Shown here in pieces: positions 24,561 through 40,048 of a DNA stretch of 64,000 nucleotides; the stretch's first letter is position 1; every line of letters begins with the position of its first letter. This DNA is from Auanema rhodensis (lineage: Eukaryota; Nematoda; Chromadorea; Rhabditida; Rhabditidae): contig CAXKVF010000075.1 in assembly GCA_964057225.1 (NCBI GenBank), positions 1 to 64,000 on the forward strand, read 5' to 3'. A model generated the notes under the pieces. That model worked only from the letters and a program-made list of their open reading frames with translations. It ran no database searches and was not told where the DNA came from. A program made the position numbers and the translations under genes.

Positions 24561-27500
24561 GTTACCATGCACCAATATCAATAAAAATTTGTTTTTAGAC
24601 TAATATGGACATGGGGAATCTAATTTTGAAAACCGCATCTCTTTATCTTTCACGTGAAGCGAGTTACATACCAAGTGCACATCACGTGTACATTTAATTA
24701 GCATAAATTAAAGTTCACGTAAATTTCAAAGTCATGGTTACCATGCACCAATATCAATAAAAATTTGTTTTTAGACTAATATGGACATGGGGAATCTAAT
24801 TTTGAAAACCGCATCTCTTTATCTTTCACGTGAAGCGAGTTACATACCAAGTGCACATCACGTGTACATTTAATTAGCATAAATTAAAGTTCACGTAAAT
24901 TTCAAAGTCATGGTTACCATGCACCAATATCAATAAAAATTTGTTTTTAGACTAATATGGACATGGGGAATCTAATTTTGAAAACCGCATCTCTTTATCT
25001 TTCACGTGAAGCGAGTTACATACCAAGTGCACATCACGTGTACATTTAATTAGCATAAATTAAAGTTCACGTAAATTTCAAAGTCATGGTTACCATGAAC
25101 CAATATCAATAAAAATTTGTTTTTAGACTAATATGGACATGGGGAATCTAATTTTGAAAACCGCATCTCTTTATCTTTCACGTGAAGCGAGTTACATACC
25201 AAGTGCACATCACGTGTACATTTAATTAGCATAAATTAAAGTTCACGTAAATTTCAAAGTCATGGTTACCATGCACCAATATCAATAAAAATTTGTTTTT
25301 AGACTAATATGGACATGGGGAATCTAATTTTGAAAACCGCATCTCTTTATCTTTCACGTGAAGCGAGTTACATACCAAGTGCACATCACGTGTACATTTA
25401 ATTAGCATAAATTAAAGTTCACGTAAATTTCCAAGTCATGGTTACCATGCACCAATATCGATAAAAATTTGTTTTTAGACTAATATGGACATGGGGAATC
25501 TAATTTTGAAAACCGCATCTCTTCATCTTTCACGTGAAGCGAGTTACATACCAAGTGCACATCACGTGTACATTTAATTAGCATAAATTAAAGTTCACGT
25601 AACTTTCAAAGTCATGGTTACCATGCACCAATATCAATAAAAATTTGTTTTTAGACTAATATGGACATGGGGAATCTGATTTTGAAAACCGCATCTCTTT
25701 ATCTTTCACGTGAAGCGAGTTACATACCAAGTGCACATCACGTGTACATTTAATTAGCATAAATTAAAGTTCACGTAAATTTCAAAGTCATGGTTACCAT
25801 GCACCAATATCAATAAAAATTTGTTTTTAGACTAATATGGACATGGGGAATCTAATTTTGAAAACCGCATCTCTTTATCTTTCACGTGAAGCGAGTTACA
25901 TACCAAGTGCACATCACGTGTACATTTAATTAGCATAAATTAAAGTTCACGTAAATTTCAAAGTCATGGTTACCATGAACCAATATCAATAAAAATTTGT
26001 TTTTAGACTAATATGGACATGGGGAATCTAATTTTGAAAACCGCATCTCTTTATCTTTCACGTGAAGCGAGTTACATACCAAGTGCACATCACGTGTACA
26101 TTTAATTAGCATAAATTAAAGTTCACGTAACTTTCAAAGTCATGGTTACCATGCACCAATATCAATAAAAATTTGTTTTTAGACTAATATGGACATGGGG
26201 AATCTAATTTTGAAAACCGCATCTCTTTATCTTTCAAGTGAAGCGAGTTACATACCAAGTGCACATCACGTGTACATTTAATTAGCATAAATTAAAGTTC
26301 ACGTAAATTTCAAAGTCATGGTTACCATGAAGCAATATCAATAAAAATTTGTTTTTAGACTAATATGGACATGGGGAATCTAATTTTGAAAACCGCATCT
26401 CTTTATCTTTCACGTGAAGCGAGTTACATACCAAGTGCACATCACGTGTACATTTAATTAGCATAAATTAAAGTTCACGTAAATTTCAAAGTCATGGTTA
26501 CCATGCACCAATATCAATAAAAATTTGTTTTTAGACTAATATGGACATGGGGAATCTAATTTTGAAAACCGCATCTCTTCATCTTTCACGTGAAGCGAGT
26601 TACATACCAAGTGCACATCACGTGTACATTTAATTAGCATAAATTAAAGTTCACGTAACTTTCAAAGTCATGGTTACCATGCACCAATATCAATAAAAAT
26701 TTGGTTTTAGACTAATATGGACATGGGGAATCTAACTTTGAAAACCGCATCTCTTTATCTTTCACGTGAAGCGAGTTACATACCAAGTGCACATCACGTG
26801 TACATTTAATTAGCATAAATTAAAGTTCACGTAACTTTCAAAGTCATGGTTACCATGCACCAATATCAATAAAAATTTGTTTTTAGACTAATATGGACAT
26901 GGGGAATCTAATTTTGAAAACCGCATCTCTTTATCTTTCACGTGAAGCGAGTTACATACCAAGTGCACATCACGTGTACATTTAATTAGCATAAATTAAA
27001 GTTCACGTAAATTTCAAAGTCATGGTTACCATGCACCAATATCAATAAAAATTTGTTTTTAGACTAATATGGACATGGGGAATCTAATTTTGAAAACCGC
27101 ATCTCTTTATCTTTCACGTGAAGCGAGTTACATACCAAGTGCACATCACGTGTACATTTAATTAGCATAAATTAAAGTTCACGTAAATTTCAAAGTCATG
27201 GTTACCATGCACCAATATCAATAAAAATTTGTTTTTAGACTAATATGGACATGGGGAATCTAATTTTGAAAACCGCATCTCTTTATCTTTCACGTGAAGC
27301 GAGTTACATACCAAGTGCACATCACGTGTACATTTAATTAGCATAAATTAAAGTTCACGTAACTTTCAAAGTCATGGTTACCATGCACCAATATCAATAA
27401 AAATTTGTTTTTAGACTAATATGGACATGGGGAATCTAATTTTGAAAACCGCATCTCTTTATCTTTCACGTGAAGCGAGTTACATACCAAGTGCACATCA

Positions 27501-30192
27501 CGTGTACATTTAATTAGCATAAATTAAAGTTCACGTAAATTTCAAAGTCATGGTTACCATGCACCAATATCAATAAAAATTTGTTTTTAGACTAATATGG
27601 ACATGGGGAATCTAATTTTGAAAACCGCATCTCTTTATCTTTCACGTGAAGCGAGTTACATACCAAGTGCACATCACGTGTACATTTAATTAGCATAAAT
27701 TAAAGTTCACGTAAATTTCAAAGTCATGGTTACCATGCACCAATATCAATAAAAATTTGTTTTTAGACTAATATGGACATGGGGAATCTAATTTTGAAAA
27801 CCGCATCTCTTTATCTTTCACGTGAAGCGAGTTACATACCAAGTGCACATCACGTGTACATTTAATTAGCATAAATTAAAGTTCACGTAAATTTCAAAGT
27901 CATGGTTACCATGAACCAATATCAATAAAAATTTGTTTTTAGACTAATATGGACATGGGGAATCTAATTTTGAAAACCGCATCTCTTTATCTTTCACGTG
28001 AAGCGAGTTACATACCAAGTGCACATCACGTGTACATTTAATTAGCATAAATTAAAGTTCACGTAAATTTCAAAGTCATGGTTACCATGCACCAATATCA
28101 ATAAAAATTTGTTTTTAGACTAATATGGACATGGGGAATCTAATTTTGAAAACCGCATCTCTTTATCTTTCACGTGAAGCGAGTTACATACCAAGTGCAC
28201 ATCACGTGTACATTTAATTAGCATAAATTAAAGTTCACGTAAATTTCCAAGTCATGGTTACCATGCACCAATATCGATAAAAATTTGTTTTTAGACTAAT
28301 ATGGACATGGGGAATCTAATTTTGAAAACCGCATCTCTTCATCTTTCACGTGAAGCGAGTTACATACCAAGTGCACATCACGTGTACATTTAATTAGCAT
28401 AAATTAAAGTTCACGTAACTTTCAAAGTCATGGTTACCATGCACCAATATCAATAAAAATTTGTTTTTAGACTAATATGGACATGGGGAATCTGATTTTG
28501 AAAACCGCATCTCTTTATCTTTCACGTGAAGCGAGTTACATACCAAGTGCACATCACGTGTACATTTAATTAGCATAAATTAAAGTTCACGTAAATTTCA
28601 AAGTCATGGTTACCATGCACCAATATCAATAAAAATTTGTTTTTAGACTAATATGGACATGGGGAATCTAATTTTGAAAACCGCATCTCTTTATCTTTCA
28701 CGTGAAGCGAGTTACATACCAAGTGCACATCACGTGTACATTTAATTAGCATAAATTAAAGTTCACGTAAATTTCAAAGTCATGGTTACCATGAACCAAT
28801 ATCAATAAAAATTTGTTTTTAGACTAATATGGACATGGGGAATCTAATTTTGAAAACCGCATCTCTTTATCTTTCACGTGAAGCGAGTTACATACCAAGT
28901 GCACATCACGTGTACATTTAATTAGCATAAATTAAAGTTCACGTAACTTTCAAAGTCATGGTTACCATGCACCAATATCAATAAAAATTTGTTTTTAGAC
29001 TAATATGGACATGGGGAATCTAATTTTGAAAACCGCATCTCTTTATCTTTCAAGTGAAGCGAGTTACATACCAAGTGCACATCACGTGTACATTTAATTA
29101 GCATAAATTAAAGTTCACGTAAATTTCAAAGTCATGGTTACCATGAAGCAATATCAATAAAAATTTGTTTTTAGACTAATATGGACATGGGGAATCTAAT
29201 TTTGAAAACCGCATCTCTTTATCTTTCACGTGAAGCGAGTTACATACCAAGTGCACATCACGTGTACATTTAATTAGCATAAATTAAAGTTCACGTAAAT
29301 TTCAAAGTCATGGTTACCATGCACCAATATCAATAAAAATTTGTTTTTAGACTAATATGGACATGGGGAATCTAATTTTGAAAACCGCATCTCTTCATCT
29401 TTCACGTGAAGCGAGTTACATACCAAGTGCACATCACGTGTACATTTAATTAGCATAAATTAAAGTTCACGTAACTTTCAAAGTCATGGTTACCATGCAC
29501 CAATATCAATAAAAATTTGGTTTTAGACTAATATGGACATGGGGAATCTAACTTTGAAAACCGCATCTCTTTATCTTTCACGTGAAGCGAGTTACATACC
29601 AAGTGCACATCACGTGTACATTTAATTAGCATAAATTAAAGTTCACGTAACTTTCAAAGTCATGGTTACCATGCACCAATATCAATAAAAATTTGTTTTT
29701 AGACTAATATGGACATGGGGAATCTAATTTTGAAAACCGCATCTCTTTATCTTTCACGTGAAGCGAGTTACATACCAAGTGCACATCACGTGTACATTTA
29801 ATTAGCATAAATTAAAGTTCACGTAAATTTCAAAGTCATGGTTACCATGCACCAATATCAATAAAAATTTGTTTTTAGACTAATATGGACATGGGGAATC
29901 TAATTTTGAAAACCGCATCTCTTTATCTTTCACGTGAAGCGAGTTACATACCAAGTGCACATCACGTGTACATTTAATTAGCATAAATTAAAGTTCACGT
30001 AAATTTCAAAGTCATGGTTACCATGCACCAATATCAATAAAAATTTGTTTTTAGACTAATATGGACATGGGGAATCTAATTTTGAAAACCGCATCTCTTT
30101 ATCTTTCACGTGAAGCGAGTTACATACCAAGTGCACATCACGTGTACATTTAATTAGCATAAATTAAAGTTCACGTAACTTTCAAAGTCATG
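24561..30192 (+). repeat. 16-monomer (2,816-bp) tandem duplication, two copies
   Basis: Units 24561-27376 and 27377-30192 share every marker I checked at exactly 2,816 bp. These include A168C (TTTCCAAG, 25431/28247), A20G (ATATCG, 25460/28276), A62G (TCTGATT, near 25679/28495), C93A (26236/29052), C12G (near 26332/29148), T32G (near 26704/29520), T64C (near 26736/29552) and the A163C positions. I saw no difference between the two units by eye. Similarity continues for roughly three more monomers to about 30706, where A163C in monomer 30545 breaks it. Such identity implies a recent event. Confidence 0.92.
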
Positions 30193-33100
30193 GTTACCAT
30201 GCACCAATATCAATAAAAATTTGTTTTTAGACTAATATGGACATGGGGAATCTAATTTTGAAAACCGCATCTCTTTATCTTTCACGTGAAGCGAGTTACA
30301 TACCAAGTGCACATCACGTGTACATTTAATTAGCATAAATTAAAGTTCACGTAAATTTCAAAGTCATGGTTACCATGCACCAATATCAATAAAAATTTGT
30401 TTTTAGACTAATATGGACATGGGGAATCTAATTTTGAAAACCGCATCTCTTTATCTTTCACGTGAAGCGAGTTACATACCAAGTGCACATCACGTGTACA
30501 TTTAATTAGCATAAATTAAAGTTCACGTAAATTTCAAAGTCATGGTTACCATGCACCAATATCAATAAAAATTTGTTTTTAGACTAATATGGACATGGGG
30601 AATCTAATTTTGAAAACCGCATCTCTTTATCTTTCACGTGAAGCGAGTTACATACCAAGTGCACATCACGTGTACATTTAATTAGCATAAATTAAAGTTC
30701 ACGTAACTTTCAAAGTCATGGTTACCATGCACCAATATCAATAAAAATTTGTTTTTAGACTAATATGGACATGGGGAATCTAATTTTGAAAACCGCATCT
30801 CTTTATCTTTCACGTGAAGCGAGTTACATACCAAGTGCACATCACGTGTACATTTAATTAGCATAAATTAAAGTTCACGTAAATTTCAAAGTCATGGTTA
30901 CCATGCACCAATATCAATAAAAATTTGTTTTTAGACTAATATGGACATGGGGAATCTAATTTTGAAAACCGCATCTCTTTATCTTTCACGTGAAGCGAGT
31001 TACATACCAAGTGCACATCACGTGTACATTTAATTAGCATAAATTAAAGTTCACGTAAATTTCAAAGTCATGGTTACCATGAACCAATATCAATAAAAAT
31101 TTGTTTTTAGACTAATATGGACATGGGGAATCTAATTTTGAAAACCGTATCTCTTTATCTTTCACGTGAAGCGAGTTACATACCAAGTGCACATCACGTG
31201 TACATTTAATTAGCATAAATTAAAGTTCACGTAAATTTCAAAGTCATGGTTACCATGAACCAATATCAATAAAAATTTGTTTTTAGACTAATATGGACAT
31301 GGGGAATCTAATTTTGAAAACCGCATCTCTTTATCTTTCACGTGAAGCGAGTTACATACCAAGTGCACATCACGTGTACATTTAATTAGCATAAATTAAA
31401 GTTCACGTAACTTTCAAAGTCATGGTTACCATGCACCAATATCAATAAAAATTTGTTTTTAGACTAATATGGACATGGGGAATCTAATTTTGAAAACCGC
31501 ATCTCTTTATCTTTCACGTGAAGCGAGTTACATACCAAGTGCACATCACGTGTACATTTAATTAGCATAAATTAAAGTTCACGTAAATTTCAAAGTCATG
31601 GTTACCATGCACCAATATCAATAAAAATTTGTTTTTAGACTAATATGGACATGGGGAATCTAATTTTGAAAACCGCATCTCTTTATCTTTCACGTGAAGC
31701 GAGTTACATACCAAGTGCACATCACGTGTACATTTAATTAGCATAAATTAAAGTTCACGTAACTTTCAAAGTCATGGTTACCATGCACCAATATCAATAA
31801 AAATTTGTTTTTAGACTAATATGGACATGGGGAATCTAATTTTGAAAACCGCATCTCTTTATCTTTCACGTGAAGCGAGTTACATACCAAGTGCACATCA
31901 CGTGTACATTTAATTAGCATAAATTAAAGTTCACGTAAATTTCAAAGTCATGGTTACCATGCACCAATATCAATAAAAATTTGTTTTTAGACTAATATGG
32001 ACATGGGGAATCTAATTTTGAAAACCGCATCTCTTTATCTTTCACGTGAAGCGAGTTACATACCAAGTGCACATCACGTGTACATTTAATTAGCATAAAT
32101 TAAAGTTCACGTAAATTTCAAAGTCATGGTTACCATGCACCAATATCAATAAAAATTTGTTTTTAGACTAATATGGACATGGGGAATCTAATTTTGAAAA
32201 CCGCATCTCTTTATCTTTCACGTGAAGCGAGTTACATACCAAGTGCACATCACGTGTACATTTAATTAGCATAAATTAAAGTTCACGTAAATTTCAAAGT
32301 CATGGTTACCATGCACCAATATCAATAAAAATTTGTTTTTAGACTAATATGGACATGGGGAATCTAATTTTGAAAACCGCATCTCTTCATCTTTCACGTG
32401 AAGCGAGTTACATACCAAGTGCACATCACGTGTACATTTAATTAGCATAAATTAAAGTTCACGTAAATTTCAAAGTCATGGTTACCATGCACCAATATCA
32501 ATAAAAATTTGTTTTTAGACTAATATGGACATGGGGAATCTAATTTTGAAAACCGCATCTCTTTATCTTTCACGTGAAGCGAGTTACATACCAAGTGCAC
32601 ATCACGTGTACATTTAATTAGCATAAATTAAAGTTCACGTAAATTTCAAAGTCATGGTTACCATGCACCAATATCAATAAAAATTTGTTTTTAGACTAAT
32701 ATGGACATGGGAAATCTAATTTTGAAAACCGCATCTCTTCATCTTTCACGTGAAGCGAGTTACATACCAAGTGCACATCACGTGTACATTTAATTAGCAT
32801 AAATTAAAGTTCACGTAACTTTCAAAGTCATGGTTACCATGCACCAATATCAATAAAAATTTGTTTTTAGACTAATATGGACATGGGGAATCTAATTTTG
32901 AAAACCGCATCTCTTTATCTTTCACGTGAAGCGAGTTACATACCAAGTGCACATCACGTGTACATTTAATTAGCATAAATTAAAGTTCACGTAAATTTCA
33001 AAGTCATGGTTACCATGCACCAATATCAATAAAAATTTGTTTTTAGACTAATATGGACATGGGGAATCTAATTTTGAAAACCGCATCTCTTTATCTTTCA

Positions 33101-36100
33101 CGTGAAGCGAGTTACATACCAAGTGCACATCACGTGTACATTTAATTAGCATAAATTAAAGTTCACGTAAATTTCAAAGTCATGGTTACCATGAACCAAT
33201 ATCAATAAAAATTTGTTTTTAGACTAATATGGACATGGGGAATCTAATTTTGAAAACCGTATCTCTTTATCTTTCACGTGAAGCGAGTTACATACCAAGT
33301 GCACATCACGTGTACATTTAATTAGCATAAATTAAAGTTCACGTAAATTTCAAAGTCATGGTTACCATGCACCAATATCAATAAAAATTTGTTTTTAGAC
33401 TAATATGGACATGGGGAATCTAATTTTGAAAACCGCATCTCTTTATCTTTCACGTGAAGCGAGTTACATACCAAGTGCACATCACGTGTACATTTAATTA
33501 GCATAAATTAAAGTTCACGTAAATTTCAAAGTCATGGTTACCATGAACCAATATCAATGAAAATTTGTTTTTAGACTAATATGGACATGGGGAATCTAAT
33601 TTTGAAAACCGCATCTCTTTATCTTTCACGTGAAGCGAGTTACATACCAAGTGCACATCACGTGTACATTTAATTAGCATAAATTAAAGTTCACGTAACT
33701 TTCAAAGTCATGGTTACCATGCACCAATATCAATAAAAATTTGTTTTTAGACTAATATGGACATGGGGAATCTAATTTTGAAAACCGCATCTCTTTATCT
33801 TTCACGTGAAGCGAGTTACATACCAAGTGCACATCACGTGTACATTTAATTAGCATAAATTAAAGTTCACGTAAATTTCAAAGTCATGGTTACCATGCAC
33901 CAATATCAATAAAAATTTGTTTTTAGACTAATATGGACATGGGGAATCTAATTTTGAAAACCGCATCTCTTTATCTTTCACGTGAAGCGAGTTACATACC
34001 AAGTGCACATCACGTGTACATTTAATTAGCATAAATTAAAGTTCACGTAAATTTCAAAGTCATGGTTACCATGCACCAATATCAATAAAAATTTGTTTTT
34101 AGACTAATATGGACATGGGGAATCTAATTTTGAAAACCGCATCTCTTTATCTTTCACGTGAAGCGAGTTACATACCAAGTGCACATCACGTGTACATTTA
34201 ATTAGCATAAATTAAAGTTCACGTAAATTTCAAAGTCATGGTTACCATGCACCAATATCAATAAAAATTTGTTTTTAGACTAATATGGACATGGGGAATC
34301 TAATTTTGAAAACCGCATCTCTTCATCTTTCACGTGAAGCGAGTTACATACCAAGTGCACATCACGTGTACATTTAATTAGCATAAATTAAAGTTCACGT
34401 AAATTTCAAAGTCATGGTTACCATGCACCAATATCAATAAAAATTTGTTTTTAGACTAATATGGACATGGGGAATCTAATTTTGAAAACCGCATCTCTTT
34501 ATCTTTCACGTGAAGCGAGTTACATACCAAGTGCACATCACGTGTACATTTAATTAGCATAAATTAAAGTTCACGTAAATTTCAAAGTCATGGTTACCAT
34601 GCACCAATATCAATAAAAATTTGTTTTTAGACTAATATGGACATGGGGAATCTAATTTTGAAAACCGCATCTCTTCATCTTTCACGTGAAGCGAGTTACA
34701 TACCAAGTGCACATCACGTGTACATTTAATTAGCATAAATTAAAGTTCACGTAAATTTCAAAGTCATGGTTACCATGCACCAATATCAATAAAAATTTGT
34801 TTTTAGACTAATATGGACATGGGGAATCTAATTTTGAAAACCGCATCTTTTTATCTTTCACGTGAAGCGAGTTACATACCAAGTGCACATCACGTGTACA
34901 TTTAATTAGCATAAATTAAAGTTCACGTAAATTTCAAAGTCATGGTTACCATGAACCAATATCAATAAAAATTTGTTTTTAGACTAATATGGACATGGGG
35001 AATCTAATTTTGAAAACCGCATCTCTGTATCTTTCACGTGAAGCGAGTTACATACCAAGTGCACATCACGTGTACATTTAATTAGCATAAATTAAAGTTC
35101 ACGTAACTTTCAAAGTCATGGTTACCATGCACCAATATCAATAAAAATTTGTTTTTAGACTAATATGGACATGGGGAATCTAATTTTGAAAATCGCATCT
35201 CTTTATCTTTCACGTGAAGCGAGTTACATAGCAAGTGCACATCACGTGTACATTTAATTAGCATAAATTAAAGTTCACGTAAATTTCAAAGTCATGGTTA
35301 CCATGCACCAATATCAATACAAATTTGTTTTTAGACTAATATGGACATGGGGAATCTAATTTTGAAAACCGCATCTCTTTATCTTTCACGTGAAGCGAGT
35401 TACATACCAAGTGCACATCACGTGTACATTTAATTAGCATAAATTAAAGTTCACGTAAATTTCAAAGTCATGGTTACCATGAACCAATATCAATAAAAAT
35501 TTGTTTTTAGACTAATATGGACATGGGAAATCTAATTTTGAAAACCGCATCTCTTTATCTTTCACGTGAAGCGAGTTACATACCAAGTGCACATCACGTG
35601 TACATTTAATTAGCATAAATTAAAGTTCACGTAAATTTCAAAGTCATGGTTACCATGAACCAATATCAATAAAAATTTGTTTTTAGACTAATATGGACAT
35701 GGGGAATCTAATTTTGAAAACCGCATCTCTTTATCTTTCACGTGAAGCGAGTTACATACCAAGTGCACATCACGTGTACATTTAATTAGCATAAATTAAA
35801 GTTCACGTAACTTTCAAAGTCATGGTTACCATGCACCAATATCAATAAAAATTTGTTTTTAGACTAATATGGACATGGGGAATCTAATTTTGAAAACCGC
35901 ATCTCTTTATCTTTCACGTGAAGCGAGTTACATACCAAGTGCACATCACGTGTACATTTAATTAGCATAAATTAAAGTTCACGTAAATTTCAAAGTCATG
36001 GTTACCATGAACCAATATCAATAAAAATTTGTTTTTAGACTAATATGGACATGGGGAATCTAATTTTGAAAACCGCATCTCTTTATCTTTCACGTGAAGC

Positions 36101-36704
36101 GAGTTACATACCAAGTGCACATCACGTCTACATTTAATTAGCATAAATTAAAGTTCACGTAAATTTCAAAGTCATGGTTACCATGCACCAATATCAATAA
36201 AAATTTGTTTTTAAACTAATATGGACATGGGGAATCTAATTTTGAAAACCGCATCTCTTTATCTTTCACGTGAAGCGAGTTACATACCAAGTGCACATCA
36301 CGTGTACATTTAATTAGCATAAATTAAAGTTCACGTAAATTTCAAAGTCATGGTTACCATGCACCAATATCAATAAAAATTTGTTTTTAGACTAATATGG
36401 ACATGGGGAATCTAATTTTGAAAACCGCATCTCTTTATCTTTCACGTGAAGCGAGTTACATACCAAGTGCACATCACGTGTACATTTAATTAGCATAAAT
36501 TAAAGTTCACGTAAATTTCAAAGTCATGGTTACCATGAACCAATATCAATAAAAATTTGTTTTTAGACTAATATGGACATGGGGAATCTAATTTTGAAAA
36601 CCGCATCTCTTTATCTTTCACGTGAAGCGAGTTACATACCAAGTGCACATCACGTGTACATTTAATTAGCATAAATTAAAGTTCACGTAAATTTCAAAGT
36701 CATG

Positions 36705-39700
36705 GTTACCATGAACCAATATCAATAAAAATTTGTTTTTAGACTAATATGGACATGGGGAATCTAATTTTGAAAACCGCATCTCTTTATCTTTCACGTG
36801 AAGCGAGTTACATACCAAGTGCCCATCACGTGTACATTTAATTAGCATAAATTAAAGTTCACGTAAATTTCAAAGTCATGGTTACCATGCACCAATATCA
36901 ATAAAAATTTGTTTTTAGACTAATATGGACATGGGGAATCTAATTTTGAAAACCGCATCTCGTTATCTTTCACGTGAAGCGAGTTACATACCAAGTGCAC
37001 ATCACGTGTACATTTAATTAGCATAAATTAAAGTTCACGTAAATTTCAAAGTCATGGTTACCATGCACCAATATCAATAAAAATTTGTTTTTAGACTAAT
37101 ATGGACATGGGGAATCTAATTTTGAAAACCGCATCTCTTTATCTTTCACGTGAAGCGAGTTACATACCAAGTGCACATCACGTGTACATTTAATTAGCAT
37201 AAATTAAAGTTCACGTAAATTTCAAAGTCATGGTTACCATGCACCAATATCAATAAAAATTTGTTTTTAGACTAACATGGACATGGGGAATCTAATTTTG
37301 AAAACCGCATCTCTTTATCTTTCAAGTGAAGCGAGTTACATACCAAGTGCACATCACGTGTACATTTAATTAGCATAAATTAAAGTTCACGTAAATTTCA
37401 AAGTCATGGTTACCATGAACCAATATCAATAAAAATTTGTTTTTAGACTAATATGGACATGGGGAATCTAATTTTGAAAACCGCATCTCTTTATCTTTCA
37501 CGTGAAGCGAGTTACATACCAAGTGCACATCACGTGTACAGTTAATTAGCATAAATTAAAGTTCACGTAAATTTCAAAGTCATGGTTACCATGAACCAAT
37601 ATCAATAAAAATTTGTTTTTAGACTAATATGGACATGGGGAATCTAAATTTGAAAACCGCATCTCTTTATCTTTCACGTGAAGCGAGTTACATACCAAGT
37701 GCACATCACGTGTACATTTAATTAGCATAAATTAAAGTTCACGTAACTTTCAAAGTCATGGTTACCATGCACCAATATCAATAAAAATTTGTTTTTAGAC
37801 TAATATGGACATGGGGAATCTAATTTTGAAAACCGCATCTCTTTATCTTTCACGTGAAGCGAGTTGCATACCAAGTGCACATCACGTGTACATTTAATTA
37901 GCATAAATTAAAGTTCACGTAAATTTCAAAGTCATGGTTACCATGAACCAATATCAATAAAAATTTGTTTTTAGACTAATATGGACATGGGGAATCTAAT
38001 TTTGAAAACCGCATCTCTTTATCTTTCACGTGAAGCGAGTTACATACCAAGTGCACATCACGTGTACATTTAATTAGCATAAATTAAAGTTCACGTAAAT
38101 TTCAAAGTCATGGTTACCATGAACCAATATCAATAAAAATTTGTTTTTAGACTAATATGGACATGGGGAATCTAATTTTGAAAACCGCATCTCTTTATCT
38201 TTCACGTGAAGCGAGTTACATACCAAGTGCCCATCACGTGTACATTTAATTAGCATAAATTAAAGTTCACGTAAATTTCAAAGTCATGGTTACCATGCAC
38301 CAATATCAATAAAAATTTGTTTTTAGACTAATATGGACATGGGGAATCTAATTTTGAAAACCGCATCTCGTTATCTTTCACGTGAAGCGAGTTACATACC
38401 AAGTGCACATCACGTGTACATTTAATTAGCATAAATTAAAGTTCACGTAAATTTCAAAGTCATGGTTACCATGCACCAATATCAATAAAAATTTGTTTTT
38501 AGACTAATATGGACATGGGGAATCTAATTTTGAAAACCGCATCTCTTTATCTTTCACGTGAAGCGAGTTACATACCAAGTGCACATCACGTGTACATTTA
38601 ATTAGCATAAATTAAAGTTCACGTAAATTTCAAAGTCATGGTTACCATGCACCAATATCAATAAAAATTTGTTTTTAGACTAACATGGACATGGGGAATC
38701 TAATTTTGAAAACCGCATCTCTTTATCTTTCAAGTGAAGCGAGTTACATACCAAGTGCACATCACGTGTACATTTAATTAGCATAAATTAAAGTTCACGT
38801 AAATTTCAAAGTCATGGTTACCATGAACCAATATCAATAAAAATTTGTTTTTGGACTAATATGGACATGGGGAATCTAATTTTGAAAACCGCATCTCTTT
38901 ATCTTTCACGTGAAGCGAGTTACATACCAAGTGCACATCACGTGTACAGTTAATTAGCATAAATTAAAGTTCACGTAAATTTCAAAGTCATGGTTACCAT
39001 GAACCAATATCAATAAAAATTTGTTTTTAGACTAATATGGACATGGGGAATCTAAATTTGAAAACCGCATCTCTTTATCTTTCACGTGAAGCGAGTTACA
39101 TACCAAGTGCACATCACGTGTACATTTAATTAGCATAAATTAAAGTTCACGTAACTTTCAAAGTCATGGTTACCATGCACCAATATCAATAAAAATTTGT
39201 TTTTAGACTAATATGGACATGGGGAATCTAATTTTGAAAACCGCATCTCTTTATCTTTCACGTGAAGCGAGTTGCATACCAAGTGCACATCACGTGTACA
39301 TTTAATTAGCATAAATTAAAGTTCACGTAAATTTCAAAGTCATGGTTACCATGAACCAATATCAATAAAAATTTGTTTTTAGACTAATATGGACATGGGG
39401 AATCTAATTTTGAAAACCGCATCTCTTTATCTTTCACGTGAAGCGAGTTACATACCAAGTGCACATCACGTGTACATTTAATTAGCATAAATTAAAGTTC
39501 ACGTAAATTTCAAAGTCATGGTTACCATGAACCAATATCAATAAAAATTTGTTTTTAGACTAATATGGACATGGGGAATCTAATTTTGAAAACCGCATCT
39601 CTTTATCTTTCACGTGAAGCGAGTTACATACCAAGTGCCCATCACGTGTACATTTAATTAGCATAAATTAAAGTTCACGTAAATTTCAAAGTCATGGTTA

Positions 39701-40048
39701 CCATGCACCAATATCAATAAAAATTTGTTTTTAGACTAATATGGACATGGGGAATCTAATTTTGAAAACCGCATCTGGTTATCTTTCACGTGAAGCGAGT
39801 TACATACCAAGTGCACATCACGTGTACATTTAATTAGCATAAATTAAAGTTCACGTAAATTTCAAAGTCATGGTTACCATGCACCAATATCAATAAAAAT
39901 TTGTTTTTAGACTAATATGGACATGGGGAATCTAATTTTGAAAACCGCATCTCTTTATCTTTCACGTGAAGCGAGTTACATACCAAGTGCACATCACGTG
40001 TACATTTAATTAGCATAAATTAAAGTTCACGTAAATTTCAAAGTCATG
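36705..40048 (+). repeat. 8-monomer (1,408-bp) higher-order repeat, about 2.4 units (copy B)
   Basis: Full units are 36705-38112 and 38113-39520, followed by three monomers of a third (39521-40048). The order is the same as in copy A: A119C, T82G, plain, C93A, T133G, T64A+A163C, A107G, A10. Both full units also have a T-to-C change in the C93A monomer (TAACATGG at 37273 and 38681) that copy A lacks, so the extra unit arose after the A/B split. In the partial third unit the T82G monomer also changed at position 81 (CTGGTT near 39776). Confidence 0.92.

Noticed and set aside
24561-40048. Whole array or its duplications as a pure assembly artefact
   Set aside because: Scattered private substitutions distinguish most copies, and copies A, B and C differ by ordered gains and losses, which simple assembly duplication would not produce. 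Only the 16-monomer block, which looks identical in both units, remains open to that concern.
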